Notes: a model not told the origin generated them from the letters alone. A stretch of 64,000 nucleotides of DNA from Isoetes taiwanensis (GCA_021234155.1 JAJEKV010000011.1:23740101-23804100); one strand, 5' to 3'. Positions 33,614 through 46,601 are shown, counted from the first letter of the stretch. Numbers and translations: made by a program.

Positions 33614-36600
33614 AATCAACTTTATTAAATACTTGAAAATCAACATTTCATTTGCCTAACTATAAATGCATATTCTATTTAATAGCTACCATAGTGATTT
33701 TCATTGTTTTGATCCAGTTTTTAACATATAAGGCCTAGTTTGAATTCACTAATCCAACCTATTCAAATGCAAAACTTCCAAGCCTAAAACTGCCCAAGCT
33801 CCTGTTGCGCCTTTTTGCTAATATCTTTTTTTTTTTTTAAATTATTGTATAGAAGCTTCCGCAACTTTCACTAGAAACCTCCTCCAACTTTCCTCGAAAA
33901 GCTACCAAAATGCACCTACAATTTTTAATAATTAATATAACGCCCTTACATGTTTTAAAATTACCATATTGAACTTTTTATACACTATAATTAGGGCCAA
34001 TATGATAATGTTGAAATATATAGGGGCATTATGGTAATTACTTAAACTTGTAGGGGCATTTTGGTAGTTTTCCCTTTTTCAAATTGGAAACCTCCCCAAG
34101 TTATTGCAAGAAAATGGGGAGTTTTTCAAGAAAATTGGGGAGGTTCTTATTAAAAATTGGGAAAGTTTCAAGGGAAAATGGGGGAGATTTTGGGAGTGCA
34201 ACCTAATCTTCTTTTCTAAAATGGGAAGGCTTTGAGATTCGTGCCTGGAACGCCGTTGTGCAGACGCATGCGGTGTTCCCTGCCCGCATGTGGCTGCTCT
34301 TGAGGGACGCAAGTTGCTGGTTTTGAATGCAAATTTCAAATGCCCATTAGGTAACACTTCGATGAAATCTTCCTGCGATTCTTCAATGCCTCTATCAATT
34401 TTTCCCTCAACCATCTCGGTGCCTCAGAGTTGCGTTCTTGAGCTTGAGCTGCGGCTAATTTGAAATCGAGGGCTATGGTTCTCTCAGCTCCATTGTCTTT
34501 CTCCAAGGTTTTGGCGGTGCCTTCTTGGTGGTCTGCATCCAAATGTAAAATCGTTTGTCTCTGTCAGATTTTGCTCGCCGAAGTTGAGAGTTGTGGGCAT
34601 TCTTTGTACAAGATGTGAGAAGGGATGTAATATGTCGTTTGAAGAGTATTACTAGGGCCATTTTCGATCTCCGACTGCCCCTCCACATCTGTAGGTTTAA
34701 CTACTCAGCTCCCCTTCTTTTTTCCTTCTTTTGTGCCATTTTGTATGTATAATACTGTTCATTTCTTTGTCTTAAGAAAATAGGTTCCCAATATAATGAT
34801 ATTGAAGATGGACGAATCTCAGTGGCAGCTTCGGGTTTGATAAACGACACATAGTAAATTTCTGTCACCCCTACAATATTCTTTTACAGTCCTGGATACC
34901 CTTCTAGGTTCAATCAGATTAACTATGGTGATGGACGCCATATTAACCCCCTATTATTGCTGCAGCTCATGCTCATTGCATTCAAAATGAAATCCGGATA
35001 CAGTCCAGAGACGTTACACAAGAATAATCTTCATAGCCTGGGCATAAATGGTAGCGGCGAGGTAGCTCCTTTTCTTTGTTAATAGGGCTTGCCAAGCAGA
35101 CGGAGCTCCTTTGTTTATTTATAAGCCATTTCCCTTTTGGGTCTCTATTTCCAAGTTCTCTGTTTCTTCCTAAGCTTTAGAGCAATTCGGGACTGTGTCG
35201 CTTCCTTCGGGCGGGTTTGGCTGCTCCATTGTTATGTGAAAGAAGTGAAAGAATTGAGCATGGAAAAATTCTTCTTCACAATAGTGTCTTAGAGAATACT
35301 TACAAGAAGAGGTGTTGGGTCTTTGAATTTTATGAAGGCCAGTAAACTTGTTGTTTTGGTTGGAGGCTTTTTGCTTACTACATTTAAAAAGCTATACTTT
35401 GTTTTTCCTTTTCACTTCTTCTACAATTTAGTGAGGTTTGAGGTCATTTTGTCTTTATTATTTGTTCAGGGTTCTTGGAATTGATAAGGGCAGCGGAATT
35501 TGGCTTTGATGTAAAATCTGTGAATGCTATGCCCTTTTAGGAGAAGTGAAAATGCAAGGCTTTATTATTCTTGATTTAAACTACAAGAAGATATATGTTT
35601 CCAATTTTATGACAAATTTGGTTCATTGTCATGATGATTTGATAGAGAATAAGTTTGTTCAGTGTTTGGGATGGGCTAATTGATACAGGTGAAAGGAAGA
35701 TAGGGAGGAATTACTAAATGTTATGCTATCTTGGCATGCTGTTATTAGGAGTAGCCTCTCTTGATCTTGAAATTCAGCAACAATTTGAAGAATGGAGTTA
35801 CACAATGAACATTATATTCCTTGAACCCTTTTTGAAGTAGATTTTGGACCCGAAGATTTGTCAGTCCCAGGTACGAAACTAATTTTGCCTCTCTATAAGG
35901 CCTTATATAGCACTACTTGCATATGCTAATATTTGATCGTTTTAACAGGTGGGTATTATCTGATCTTGCCTCTGAAGATCACATATATCAGAGTTGTATT
36001 CAAGATAGCCTCTGAAGAGGACTGTAGTAAATTGCAATTTATGTCATCTATTATATGGTGCTAACTATTTCTTCAAATTATTGTATATCAGCGACTCCAT
36101 TTATTATGCATAATTACTATATATTTTAGTTATTTGCAGTTCATAATGGCAATCAAATTGACCACTGTTTGCTTATAGAAAATCAGTGGGCGACACTTAT
36201 TCCAAAACTTGTTGTTGGGTGGACTGTAGCAATTATATCTAAATTATGAGCTGATGCTAAGTATTTCCTTAAATTATTGTATGGAGGCAACGTGCATTGT
36301 CCAAATTTACTTGAAGATCCTATCAAATATAATTCTGCAAAAGATAAGGCATGGCAAAAAAAATTTCTACTGAATATTAACCCATTTATTATGCATAAAT
36401 CCTATATAAATTAGTTATGGTTTGCAGTTCATAATGGCAATCAAATTGACCACTGTGTCCTTGCATGCAAGACGTCGAATGACGGAACTTATCCCAGAAC
36501 TTGCTGTTGGAGAGAATGGGTGTCTGAAGTTGTGAGTTGGGGGTAAGAGATAAGCTCATTACTAAAACAAATCATTGATGTGATCAAGAAATTTCACATA

Positions 36601-36840
36601 CAACATTTTAGGATTAGATTGCTAAATTGCTAATCCTTCTCTAAGATGTTGACATAGCTAGACAAAACTTCTTGGGACCAGAACCACTCAACTGCTGCAG
36701 GGTCTTTCGTAGAGAGGTACTTCCTGATTGATTCCTCCAAATGTAGCATACTAGTGTGACAAACTGCATATATGCACAAACTGTTCTCAGATACTTAAAA
36801 CATGTCCCACTTCATCTGAGTTTGGAGCCAACCTATTGAC
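33614..36840. other. No confirmed gene; local duplications and minisatellite-like units
   Basis: No kinase-domain exon or other family was recognised. At 34080-34210 a series of degenerate ~22-bp units (AAAATTGGGGAGGTT-like) matches the internal units of module X. A partial duplication covers about 36056-36175 and 36249-36460, with the phrase CAGTTCATAATGGCAATC repeated at 36138 and 36426, each after a TTTGCAG acceptor-like tract. Minus-strand frames between 34690 and 34080 are short and show no known motif. Confidence 0.5.
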
Positions 36841-36951
36841 AAAATCATTGCAAACTCTGCTCCAACTCCGTCCTCTCTTGCCCTCCCATCCTCTTCAGGC
36901 CTCTTACTGTCTCCTCCTCTTCCCTCTGCTCCTTGGTCTGCCCCTAACACT

Positions 36952-38241
36952 GTGGCTCGAGTATCACAAACGCGCTTTAGTGATTGGATTAAGCGAGACA
37001 TAACTTCTGGTGTGCGTTCTGCTCGTGTTGCTGCGGCGGTGTCTCTTATGATGGAGAATAACAAAAGAGAGGTGTCTGAATATATGAAAGAGCTGCAGGG
37101 CCTTGAAGATAGAATGAATGTTCAACTGCCTCCTGATAACGTGTTCTATGAAGCAGAGGTGTGTTCTAGTGCCTTCACTCAGGCTGGTGTCTCGGTTGTG
37201 GAGATAGATCATAGCGTCCACTTGCAAAGTCTGCACAATCTAATGTCCCATGCGGTGGTATGTCATTTCACTGGTCAGTTCCTTGATCTCAAGAGGATGG
37301 GATTTTGGTTGAAACAACATCTGCAAAAGTTGGGATTGCCTCCGCATGAGTCCCTGAAAGTTTTGGATAGGCAAAACAATTATTTCTTAGTGATGTTCGG
37401 GTCGCCTATTGCTGTTGATAAACTAGTGGAGCGTGGAGTGGATCCTTTGTGGGGACATTATCTCTTGTATCAGGTATACACCCCTGGATTTCTTCTTAAT
37501 AAGTCTGGTGCACGTCGTATGCCCTGCTGGTTTGCATTGGAGGACTTTCCAATTGAGTTGCAGGTTCCAGACTTCTTGGTCTCCATTGCTAATGGATTAG
37601 GGTTGCACCTTGCGCATTCGATTACCAATGGTCCTCGTATTTGTATTTCCCTTCCTGCTGAGGCTTCTCTCCCCAAGTCTGTGGTCGTTAAAAGTGGTCC
37701 ACTCTCTTTTAAATATAAATTATCTTTGCTTAATGGCCTAGAGCTTGCCAATATGTTTCCTGATGTTGAGGCCTTCTCTGCTTATCGTGTGCGCAGACCC
37801 TCCATTCTCATCCCTCCTCCCGCTTCTGTCTCCCCTACTTCTACTTCCCCTGCTGCCATCCCTACTCCAGCCGCTCCTGCACCTATCCTTGCCATCACCC
37901 CTTCTTTGTCTTCTACCCTAGCCATTGGCACACTCCCCGCAGCCCATAATTGTCTTCCTTCTGACCAGCAAGAGAGGCTGGACATGATTGCACGCAAGCA
38001 AGAGCGCATTGAAGAAGAATGGTCCATTGCCCGCATGAAAAAAGCAGCTCGGAGGAGGAATAGCTTCGCACCACAGCCTTCTGCATCTGCTTCCCCTATC
38101 CCTGTTGAGCCAACTCTCCTCACTACTGTCACTACGCGTCCAATAGCATCGCAACCACATTGGGCTGATCAAGTGGAGAATGAGTCTCATATACAAGTTG
38201 ATATGGACTTAGAACATCCTCCACATCCACCTGATCAATGA
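36952..38241 (+). CDS. L1 LINE ORF1 (gag-like, DUF4283-type RNA-binding protein)
   Basis: This 429-aa open frame appears intact. Residues about 90-230 resemble the DUF4283 domain of plant L1 ORF1 proteins, with the typical CWFALEDFPIELQVPDFLVS segment followed by IANGLGLHL. Residues about 285-325 are rich in P, S, T and A (linker). The C-terminal third is basic with KKAARRRN. No CCHC zinc knuckle was noticed. The protein would bind LINE RNA as part of the retrotransposition particle. The track starts at a GTG/alternative-type codon region; the true start may be the methionine at MMENNKREV or an upstream codon, so the N-terminus is uncertain. Confidence 0.75.
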   Translation: MARVSQTRFSDWIKRDITSGVRSARVAAAVSLMMENNKREVSEYMKELQGLEDRMNVQLPPDNVFYEAEVCSSAFTQAGVSVVEIDHSVHLQSLHNLMSHAVVCHFTGQFLDLKRMGFWLKQHLQKLGLPPHESLKVLDRQNNYFLVMFGSPIAVDKLVERGVDPLWGHYLLYQVYTPGFLLNKSGARRMPCWFALEDFPIELQVPDFLVSIANGLGLHLAHSITNGPRICISLPAEASLPKSVVVKSGPLSFKYKLSLLNGLELANMFPDVEAFSAYRVRRPSILIPPPASVSPTSTSPAAIPTPAAPAPILAITPSLSSTLAIGTLPAAHNCLPSDQQERLDMIARKQERIEEEWSIARMKKAARRRNSFAPQPSASASPIPVEPTLLTTVTTRPIASQPHWADQVENESHIQVDMDLEHPPHPPDQ

Positions 38242-41200
38242 AGTTAATCTCCTGGAATGTGCGGGGGGTTGCCTCCTCCCCTACTAAAAGGAGCAGGTTG
38301 TCCATGGCCCTGACTAGGTGGGACTCAGATTTCATTTGTTTGCAAGAGCATAAATGCAAGAAAGAGGATGCCTACAAAGTTGCTGCAGTAATCAATAGGC
38401 AGTACAATGTTCTGGTGGCAGCCGCAGACTCGGCAAAGGCTGGTGTCCTTACAGCATGGAGGAGGACTATTCCAGTGTCATTTACTCAGGTTGACAGATT
38501 TGGCCGGTGGATTATAGTGAAGTGGTTTGATAAAGGGCAAGAATGCAAGAATGCAAGAATGGAGATTGGTTAATGTGTATGCGCATAATCGACCACGTCA
38601 GAGAGGCGCATTGTGGGCTTCTTTGCGTTCCAAATTACTGAGGTTAGGCTCCCCTGTTGCATGGATCATGGTGGGTGATTTTAACATGGTTGAGCTTGAG
38701 CAAGACAGATGTGGCAGAGGTGCAGAGATAGTGCAGGGTTTTGAACGGGAGCAATGGCACCGCTTAATGTAAGATTGTGGCTTCATAGAAGTTGAGGGTC
38801 CCTCAAGTATTACTTGGTGTAATGGCTGGTTAGGTGGTGGTAGAGCATGTAAAAGACATGATAGAGGCTACTATAATGCTTTGGTAGCAACCCTGTTGCC
38901 TGCTTTTCATCATGAGAACCTGTTGAATACTGCAATTTCTGACCATAATCCATAGTATTTCTCTTGCTCTCATACGGTGGTGCATGCTGCCTCTAAGACA
39001 TATTTCAAGCTGAATAAATTTTTTCTTGAAGGATGATGATTTTGTGGCAGGCTGTAGACAGGCGTGGTTCACTTCTTTCTCTCGACACAGGGGCATGGCA
39101 GGTATTGTGGATGCTCTCGCTGTTGTGAAGTCTTTTGCTAAAGGTTGGGGTCGTGAACGGGCTTCTTCTAACCAGAGCCTTCTGCTGGCTCTTTATCGAC
39201 AACTTGAGGCTTGCAGGTCTGTTGTCCCATCAGATGGTCATGTGGAGAAGAAAATTTTGTTTAGCATTCGGCAGATGGAATCTGAACAAGTGCACTTTGC
39301 TCGCATTAAAGCTGGGTTGCAATGATTCAAGGAGGGAGACCGGTGCACAGGTTTTTTCTTCAGAGCTGCCAAAACAAGAAAGCTAGCTGCATCTCTTCAG
39401 TCTCTGCAGATTTAGGATGGGCATGTTGTTTCAGATCCAACTGAGCTTAGAGGCTTTTTGCATAATCACTTTTCTGCTTTCTTCACTGCTCGGCGTCTTC
39501 CCTTTCAGTCAGATTTTCAAGCGGCCTTGCTTGCTAAGGTTCATCCTATAGTCACCAATGAGCAAAGGGCCACTTTAGAGGCTGAGATCAGCCAAAATGA
39601 TTTAGCTGAGGCCACATTTTCTCTCAAGAGGGGCAAGTAGCCGGGTCTTGATGGTATTCCAGTGGAGTTTTTCTAGGAGTATTGGGATTGGCTTGGTGCA
39701 GATGTGTATGATGCTTTCAGGGATTTTAAAAGACAGAGGCACCTGGACAAAATCCTCAACTCTGGTTGTATCTCCCTTATTCCAAAATGTAAGGATCCCT
39801 CTTCCATTTCAGATTGGCGCCCCATTACTTTGTTGCCCTCAGTGTACAAGATCTTTGCTAAAGCTTTTGCTAAGAAGCTTTGTGGCGTGCTTACCGAGTC
39901 CATCTCTTCCACGTAGTCAGGTTTCTTGCCTCGCCGGTGTATCTTGAATAATGTGGCAGCAGCATATGAGGGTCTCTATTGGGCTAGAATGATGGTTACC
40001 CCATTGTATACTTGAAGCTGGATTTTGCAAAAGCATATGACAGTGTTGACTGGAGTTTCCTGGAGGAGTGCCTTTTACGTCTTGGTTTTGGTGCCCAGTT
40101 TGCAACAGATGTTATAAAACTTCATTATTTTGCTCGTTCTTAAGTTCTTTTTCAAGGAGAACCATCAATATTTTTTCAGGTGGGACGTAGCATTCGCCAA
40201 GGCTGTCCTTTGGCACCGCTGCTCTTTACAATTGTGGTGGAGATTCTTTCTCAGGTATTCTCTCTTGCAGTGCAGGAAGGCATCCTGCATGGTCTTCCCA
40301 TGAATAATGGTTCACAAGAGATCTGTAATCAGTATGCAGATGACACTTTCTTGTTCTTGTTGGACAGTTTCTCTTTGGCTTCTGGTATCTTTGTGGGGTG
40401 GCAAAAGTGTACTGCCCTGTGGGCCCTAGACTCTCCAGTGCCGTCTTCTGTGGTTGCATTTCCATGGAAGGTTCTTCCTCATGGGAAGGCAACTAAGCTT
40501 CTAGGCATTCCAGTTGGTATACATCTCTCATCTGGAGATGCATGGGATGCCATTATTAAGGGGTTGGAAAGGCATTTGTTCTGGTGGTCCACGGCTAAGT
40601 TATCCATGGCTGGTCGTGTAACTGTGGCAAAGTCAGTTCTGAGTGGTACACATGTCTACATGGCATCCATCTTGCTCGCACCACAGACAAAGATGCAGCT
40701 CATTGTCCGTACTGTCAGGAACTTCATCTGGAGTGGCACTGAAGAAGGAGCTGATGTTAAAGTTAGTTGGGCGAAGTGCATTATGCCTAAACTTTGTGGG
40801 GGGCTGGGGATGATTCACTTTCTTCTCCAGAGCAAGGTGCTGATCTCTAAGTTCATATGGCAGATTCTCAATAATGCTGATAATTCTCCAGGTCTGCGTC
40901 TCATTCACCAGTCTTTACAGAGGTGCATTTCCTTTGGCTCTCTATACATTAAGCCTCTCCTCCCATGGGCATTATTCTATCCACTTTCTCCATATCCTAA
41001 TTCATCTCCTTTCCTCAAGGGGTTGCTTGCTGCTTGAGAGACTGCGCGCACTTTGTTTCAGTTCTATCCAATGGCCCACACAGATCCTACAGCCAGTTGT
41101 TGGTGGATCCCTTTGGGTGACGATCAGACAGATTGTCCCCTGGTCTCTTATGTCCATCCATTGATGCAACGTCGGTGGCGAGCAACAGGTGTGCTCACAG

Positions 41201-42006
41201 TTTCTGCATGGTATAATGAGACAAGATTGTTGACGTGGAATGAGTTCAAGTTGAAGTTCTTTCTCCTTCATTGGGACCGGGGCATTTGGGAAAAAGTAGC
41301 TGCTACACTTCCTCCACACCCACAAGACGTGGCTCCTCAGCTCTGGATAGTTCATGGCAGTGTTAAGGAGGAGCACCTGGTGCACTCGATGTATGTGGTC
41401 CTGCTTCATCTTGAGGTGTTGCCTCCATCGCCAAAGTGGCCTTTAGTTATCCCCGAGCCTCATCATAAAGCAGTCTGGCGATGGGTATGTGATAAATTGC
41501 TTCATCCTAAGCTATCCATTTTATGGTGGCAGATCACTCATAGATGCGTGCGGGTAAACACTGTTGTTCATCAATTTCGTCCAGAAGTCTCTGTGATCTG
41601 CCCTCTTTGCACGCAGAGGGATGAGATAATTGAGCAGTGCTTTTTCTTGTGTCACCATGTTCGACCTGCTTGGCAGTGGCTTCTGAGTCTTTTCCATTGT
41701 GACTTAAATAGTCAGCAGGTCCTATTATCAGTCTATCATAGTTCTTGGGACAAGTTGGCAAAGAGGGCTTTCCACTTAGCATCTGCTTGGATCATCTGGT
41801 CCATCTGGAAGAGACGAAATCTTCTCATCTTCAAGGGACAGCTCTTTTCAAATACGCAAGTGCTTAATGATGCCCGTAATCGCATTGTGAAGGCATACAA
41901 GTGTTCTTCCTTAAAGGATGACATCAAAAGTGTCAGGGAAGTGTCATTTGGGAGCAATATCTTCAGATTCACACCTACTCATAGCAAACAGTTGTGCTCA
42001 TGGTGA
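38238..42006 (+). pseudogene. L1 LINE ORF2 (endonuclease and reverse transcriptase), disrupted
   Basis: The start MKLISWNVRG overlaps the ORF1 stop as ATGA, consistent with termination-reinitiation. Endonuclease motifs FICLQEHK and MVGDFNM are present, but a tandem AAGAATGC duplication near 38545 shifts the frame. Stops occur at 38770, 38953 and several later sites. RT motifs include GCISLIPKCK, DWRPITLL, YLKLDFAKAYDS (another frame), GRSIRQGCPLAPLLF and NQYADDTFLF. The C-terminal part (41053-42006) is open and carries the zf-RVT-like ISPLC/C...H...C array: HRCVRVN, CPLCTQRDEIIEQCFFLCHH. At least five disabling changes make this a dead copy. Confidence 0.88.
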
Positions 42007-42163
42007 TCTGTGTTCTCTGCTTTTCTATGTTATGTATGTGGTGGGTAGTGTTGCTCTAGTGGATATCTTCTCCACTGGGTTTTGAGTCCCCCATGTACTC
42101 TTTGTAATCTTTTGAGTAATAAAGGTCCATGTTCATCAAAAAAAAAAAAAATCATTGCAAACT

Positions 42164-43258
42164 GGCTTATTTATTATCCAACGTTCGCAATGGAAGTTGA
42201 TAACTCATTGAGATCTGGCTTATATAAACATATGTGAGAAGAGCTTTCCTTCTTTATACAAACAGCTGAACATCCTGATTCCTATCTTCACCTTGATTTT
42301 CAATCTCAATAATAGCCTGTTATAGTGTGTATTGCTCTTGATAATAGCCTGTTATAGGGCATGTTTTATTGCTGGCGTATTTTTATAATGTTATTGGATG
42401 CTTCCATCAGATTTGTTTCTTTATTTCTGGCTATTTTCCAATGTGATCATATTTCTTACTCCCATAGATGGCATTGCTATTGGTATTGCATGTCTTATTA
42501 TTGATACATGATAGATGGCAATGCCAGGCACCAATTACTAATATGATAAGATCTTACATGTATCACCATCACAATGAGCCATGAATATTCTTTCTAATGA
42601 TCCCCCCAATAAAATAACAATATGCATATATATCGAGAATAACTAAGATATTTTCCATTTATGACATTATATCAAAGCCACTAGACAACACATTATGTTT
42701 TTCTTGCGCATTGCTTCTCTTGCATTTAAAGACACATAGAATTAAGTGCTCCACATGTACATGACTTACAGGCATGCACTAAGAAATCATGACTCCATGC
42801 CACATGCATGTTAAAATACTCTTAATGCAATTCAAATACATAACTTTCATATAACATGCACTAAGACATTTTTGCCTGCCATAACACATATAAACAACTC
42901 CACCCTACCAACCTTCACTAAGAAATTCAAATAGAACTTGTGGGCATCCATTTAGGGTTTAGGGTTAAATGTTTATGGAGTTTGAATTTAGGATTTACGT
43001 TTATCATAATATGAACTACCATATCATCACACCATAGATCTTCATTCGTTTTGTTGGATGTCTTTAGACATGGAGTCATGACTATGCATCAAGTTAGTGA
43101 CTTTATAGCTTTCAAAACATGGAGACAATTCCAAATGAGTGATTATGTTGTATTTGCATTTGAGACAATCTTTTTAGGCATAAATATTAAAACCAATGAT
43201 AAATGAACCATATAGATGCCAAACTGAAGATACAATGTTTTTTTCAAAAAGCCATAAT
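42164..43258. other. AT-rich spacer with two telomere-type units
   Basis: No gene is visible. TTTAGGGTTTAGGG at 42951-42964 is two units of the plant telomere repeat, too short to be more than chance or a relic. Elsewhere the sequence is plain AT-rich DNA. Confidence 0.45.
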
Positions 43259-44895
43259 AGCAACACAAACCATTAACATCCAACATATAAAAATTAAATC
43301 CCCCAACACATAACAACCAACACATAACAACCATTGACATTAACAACCAACACATAACTACCATTGACATTAATTAACACAACCATTGGGTCCAACACAT
43401 TTAAATTAAAATCCCCCTTAAACCCCCTTTGGTTTGGGTGCATATTCACACGTGGGTGACTCCGGGCAATGAGAGCTGTTGGATAGGCATATTCACCCCT
43501 TATTCCTTAATCTACACCGTACGTAAAGTTCCTCGTTTGTGGGGTATGCAAGTACAAAATTTGCAATACTGTATAACAAGATTCGCAAAATACTATAAAA
43601 TTTCAAGCGGAATACTATATGGTGTTGATTTTATACGTGCAAAATACAATTATAAGGGCTCTCACTGCCCTACGTCACCCCCCCCGTGTGAATATGCACC
43701 CAAACCAAAGGGGGTTTAAGGGGAATTTTAAGTTAAATGTGTTGGACCCAATGGTTGTGTTAATTAACGTCAATGGTAGTTATGTGTTGGTTGTTAATGT
43801 CAATGGTTGTTATGTGTTGGTTGTTATGTGTTGGGGGATTTAATTTTTATATGTTGGTTGTTAATGTCAATGGTTGTTATGTGTTGGTTGTTATGTGTTG
43901 GGGGATTTAATTTTTATATGTTGGATGTTAATGGTTTGTGTTGCAAAAATTTTTTTTTGGCCCCTTCGAGGCCTTAGGGACAAAAATTTTAGAATTCAAA
44001 CCAGAAAAAAACTAGAATTCATTTGAGGCTTTCATCACCTGTAGCTTTTGAATTTCATCACAATAAAACAAATAGAACATAAGTAAAAGTTACCATAAAG
44101 ATAGAGCGGATTGATCCCATTATTTATGAAAGTCATAAAGTTTGTAACACCCATACACAAACATTTTTCAACTGGAATTTAAAAGCAGCCTTTGGCCTCC
44201 ATGGATTCTTGTGGTGAGAAACCAAAGTGGAAAACTTTTATGCTTGTTAGCACAAGGATCTAGAAGCCTTGGAATTTGCTTAATAACTGCCTTAAAATCT
44301 AAAAATGCATGGTAATTTTTTGCAACCTTCATTCGGAATAAGCCATAAAACAATATCCAATAGCGCAATCCTGTATTAATCAGCTGGTAGGATGTGAAAG
44401 CCTACCAAACCCGGCCAAAAGATTGCTGTTTTAGCATAGATAACTTAACCAAACATATCCATATCATACACTATCAAAAAGATCTCGGAGAGAGCTTTCC
44501 AATGCAATAAAAATCATCTCAAACAGAGCTCTAGATCAAAAGTTATTATAAGAAATGTGTTGCCAGCATTATGCACCACAAACACAAAAAGAGGGCTTTT
44601 GTTGTGAGCCATTGGTTGTTGACTATTATGCACCACACGCACAAAAAGAGGGATTTTGTTGTGAGCCATTGGTTGTTGACCATTATGCACCACAGGCACA
44701 AAAAAAGGGCTTTTGTTGTGAGCCATTGGTTGTTGACAATTGGAAAAAAAAAAAGGCTAAAATCAATGGCTCAGAAATAGTGCACTCTAGGTGTACGCAT
44801 TAGTACATCCATTTGAATACATCACGAAATCATAGGAAAACCTTAGTGAAAAGCGTACAAAAACACAAAGAAAACCCCCTGTTATTATGCTACAT
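43259..44895 (+). mobile_element. Modular element copy 2
   Basis: The left part (43259-43947) is a foldback element with long inverted arms, starting CAACACAAACCATTAACATC and ending with its complement. Both arms contain expanded short units around ACACATAACAACCA. It is followed by AAAAATTTTTTTTT and the imperfect hairpin GGCCCC-TTC-GAGGCC (43959-43973). About 0.8 kb of cargo follows, including a 57-bp triple repeat, then the right module at 44780-44895, starting GTGCACTCTAGGTGTACGCA and ending CCTGTTATTATGCTACAT. The order matches copy 1 (17338-19779). No coding capacity was recognised. Confidence 0.6.
44569..44741. repeat. 57-bp unit in three tandem copies
   Basis: The unit starts TTATGCACCACA and contains AAAGAGGGCTTTTGTTGTGA and GCCATTGGTTGTTGAC, at 44569, 44626 and 44683. 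Because 57 is a multiple of three, all copies stay open in one plus-strand frame (HYAPQTQKEGFCCEPLVVD repeated). Part of the unit also occurs once at 47521-47570, next to the right module of copy 3, so it belongs to the element. Coding is doubtful. Confidence 0.85.
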
Positions 44896-45397
44896 ATTCA
44901 TGTGCATATTCACGCGGGAGGTGACTCCGGGCATCGAGAGCAGTTGGATAAGCATATATGCCCTTTATTCCTCGATCTAGACCGTACATAGAGATCCTCA
45001 TTTGTGGGGTATGCACGTACAAGTTTTGGTATACTGTATAACACAGTTTGCAAAATACTATAAGATTTGAGGCAATGTACTATATGGTGTTGATTTTGTA
45101 CATGTGTAATATAATTTTAGGGGCTCTCGCTGCCCTACGTCACCCCCCGCGTGAATATGCACCCAAACCAAAGGGGGTTTAAGGGGGAATTTTATTTTTA
45201 AGTGTGGAATGTAATGGTTTGTGTTATACCTAAAAAAAATTTTGCCCCTTCGGGGCCTTCAACAAACCGAAGGGTTGGAATGTAATGAATTGTATTTATT
45301 TTAAAAAAAAATTGGGTATTGGTTGCTTATTATAGACCAAGTCGTTGGCATATGTTTTTGAACATGCACACAACGTGGTTTGTATCCTAGGACCTCT

Positions 45398-45557
45398 TCA
45401 ACACATTTACAATATGATACAAGCACTTTTTATACACAATTACAAATATCCTACAAGCAGTAAAGATCTCCCGAGAATCAACACATTTACAATATGATAC
45501 AAGCACCTCTTATACACAATTACAAATATCCTACAAGCAGTAAAGATCTCCCGAGAA
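45398..45557. repeat. 80-bp tandem duplication
   Basis: A unit beginning TCAACACATTTACAATATGA and ending CCCGAGAA is present at 45398-45477 and 45478-45557, nearly identical. Its end plus the next bases read, on the minus strand, GGTTTGATTCTCGGG, a B-box/T-arm-like sequence. Confidence 0.85.
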
Positions 45558-46601
45558 TCAAACCTGGAGTAACCTAACTGATGATGCATGTTGCTTCTAG
45601 CTCTAAATTTTGGCCCACAAAGCTACAAGTATATTACCTTGCCCTAACACATAACTAACATTAAAGTAGAGGCCATTAACCTGTTTATTTGTCATGTTAG
45701 ATAAGGTGGGCAATTTAGAAAAATGCAAGATATATACTTTAAAATATGCATGTCACATTGAGGTAGCACACATACAAGAGGACAAAGGAGCATAGGAGAT
45801 GCGGGTTTAGATCCAAAGGAAAAGATGCAATTTATTGAAATGTAATGGTGGCAACAATGTTTGAAGATAAGCACCTTTATGGAGTTCTATTATAAATATC
45901 TAGCATTATAAATAAAGGAAATACCTTTGGGGAATGTCAACCCGACCTATGATGGCTAAAACACAATGGATATGAAGTACAACAACTGCAACGTGTGAAA
46001 TATATGTGCAAGTAATCAATGTGCACAGAATCCTTGAATGCAATGCTGAATTATATCCATGATCCTCTTTCAACACCTTGCTTTAACAATCCATTTCCTC
46101 TAGCAAAATAAAGACTGCAGGCCTGAAATTGAGCAATAGATCGATTGAATATCCTAGATAGAAATTTCCTGATTATCTTACCAAGAAAATCCGTAAAGAA
46201 GTGTGGTTGTAACACCGTCCCGAGTTGGACCCCCAAGCAAAAGCATCTCGTCCCACCATTATCATTCCTTGAGCAAGACATAGAAGCACAATTGCAGGAC
46301 CTGACAGAGATATGGCTCTGCTATGGTTGTATACGCAATAGGAACCGGAACCGGATTCATCGTGCTGTACCTGTATAACAAAACAATTTCAGTTATGCTA
46401 AAACGAAACCATTCCTATCGCACTATTTTTTGTTCAAGAACATGGAATAGAACTAATTAGAGCTACAGTTTTTCTATCCAAGAACTCGCAAAAGAACTGG
46501 AGCATCCATTTTTCTGTTCAGGAACATGCAAAAGAACTAACTTATAGCATCGAGTTAACAAGTAAAAGAACCAAAATATATTGCAAAAGTAAAAGAAAGG
46601 A

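Larger units (their letters stand above)
36857..42150 (+). mobile_element. L1-type LINE, near full length, mutated (5.3 kb)
   Basis: A target duplication of at least 13 bp (ATCATTGCAAACT) flanks the element at 36844-36856 and 42151-42163, and a poly(A) tail ends it at 42150. ORF1 (36952-38241) and ORF2 (from 38238) overlap by four bases (ATGA). ORF2 contains an apurinic endonuclease, a reverse transcriptase with a YADD box and a C-terminal zinc-binding domain, the plant L1 layout. Several stops and frameshifts in ORF2 mean it cannot move on its own. The 3' untranslated region carries AATAAAGG about 18 bp before the tail. Confidence 0.93.

Noticed and set aside
42951-42964. Telomere-like TTTAGGGTTTAGGG
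   Set aside because: Only two units; too short for an interstitial telomere array.
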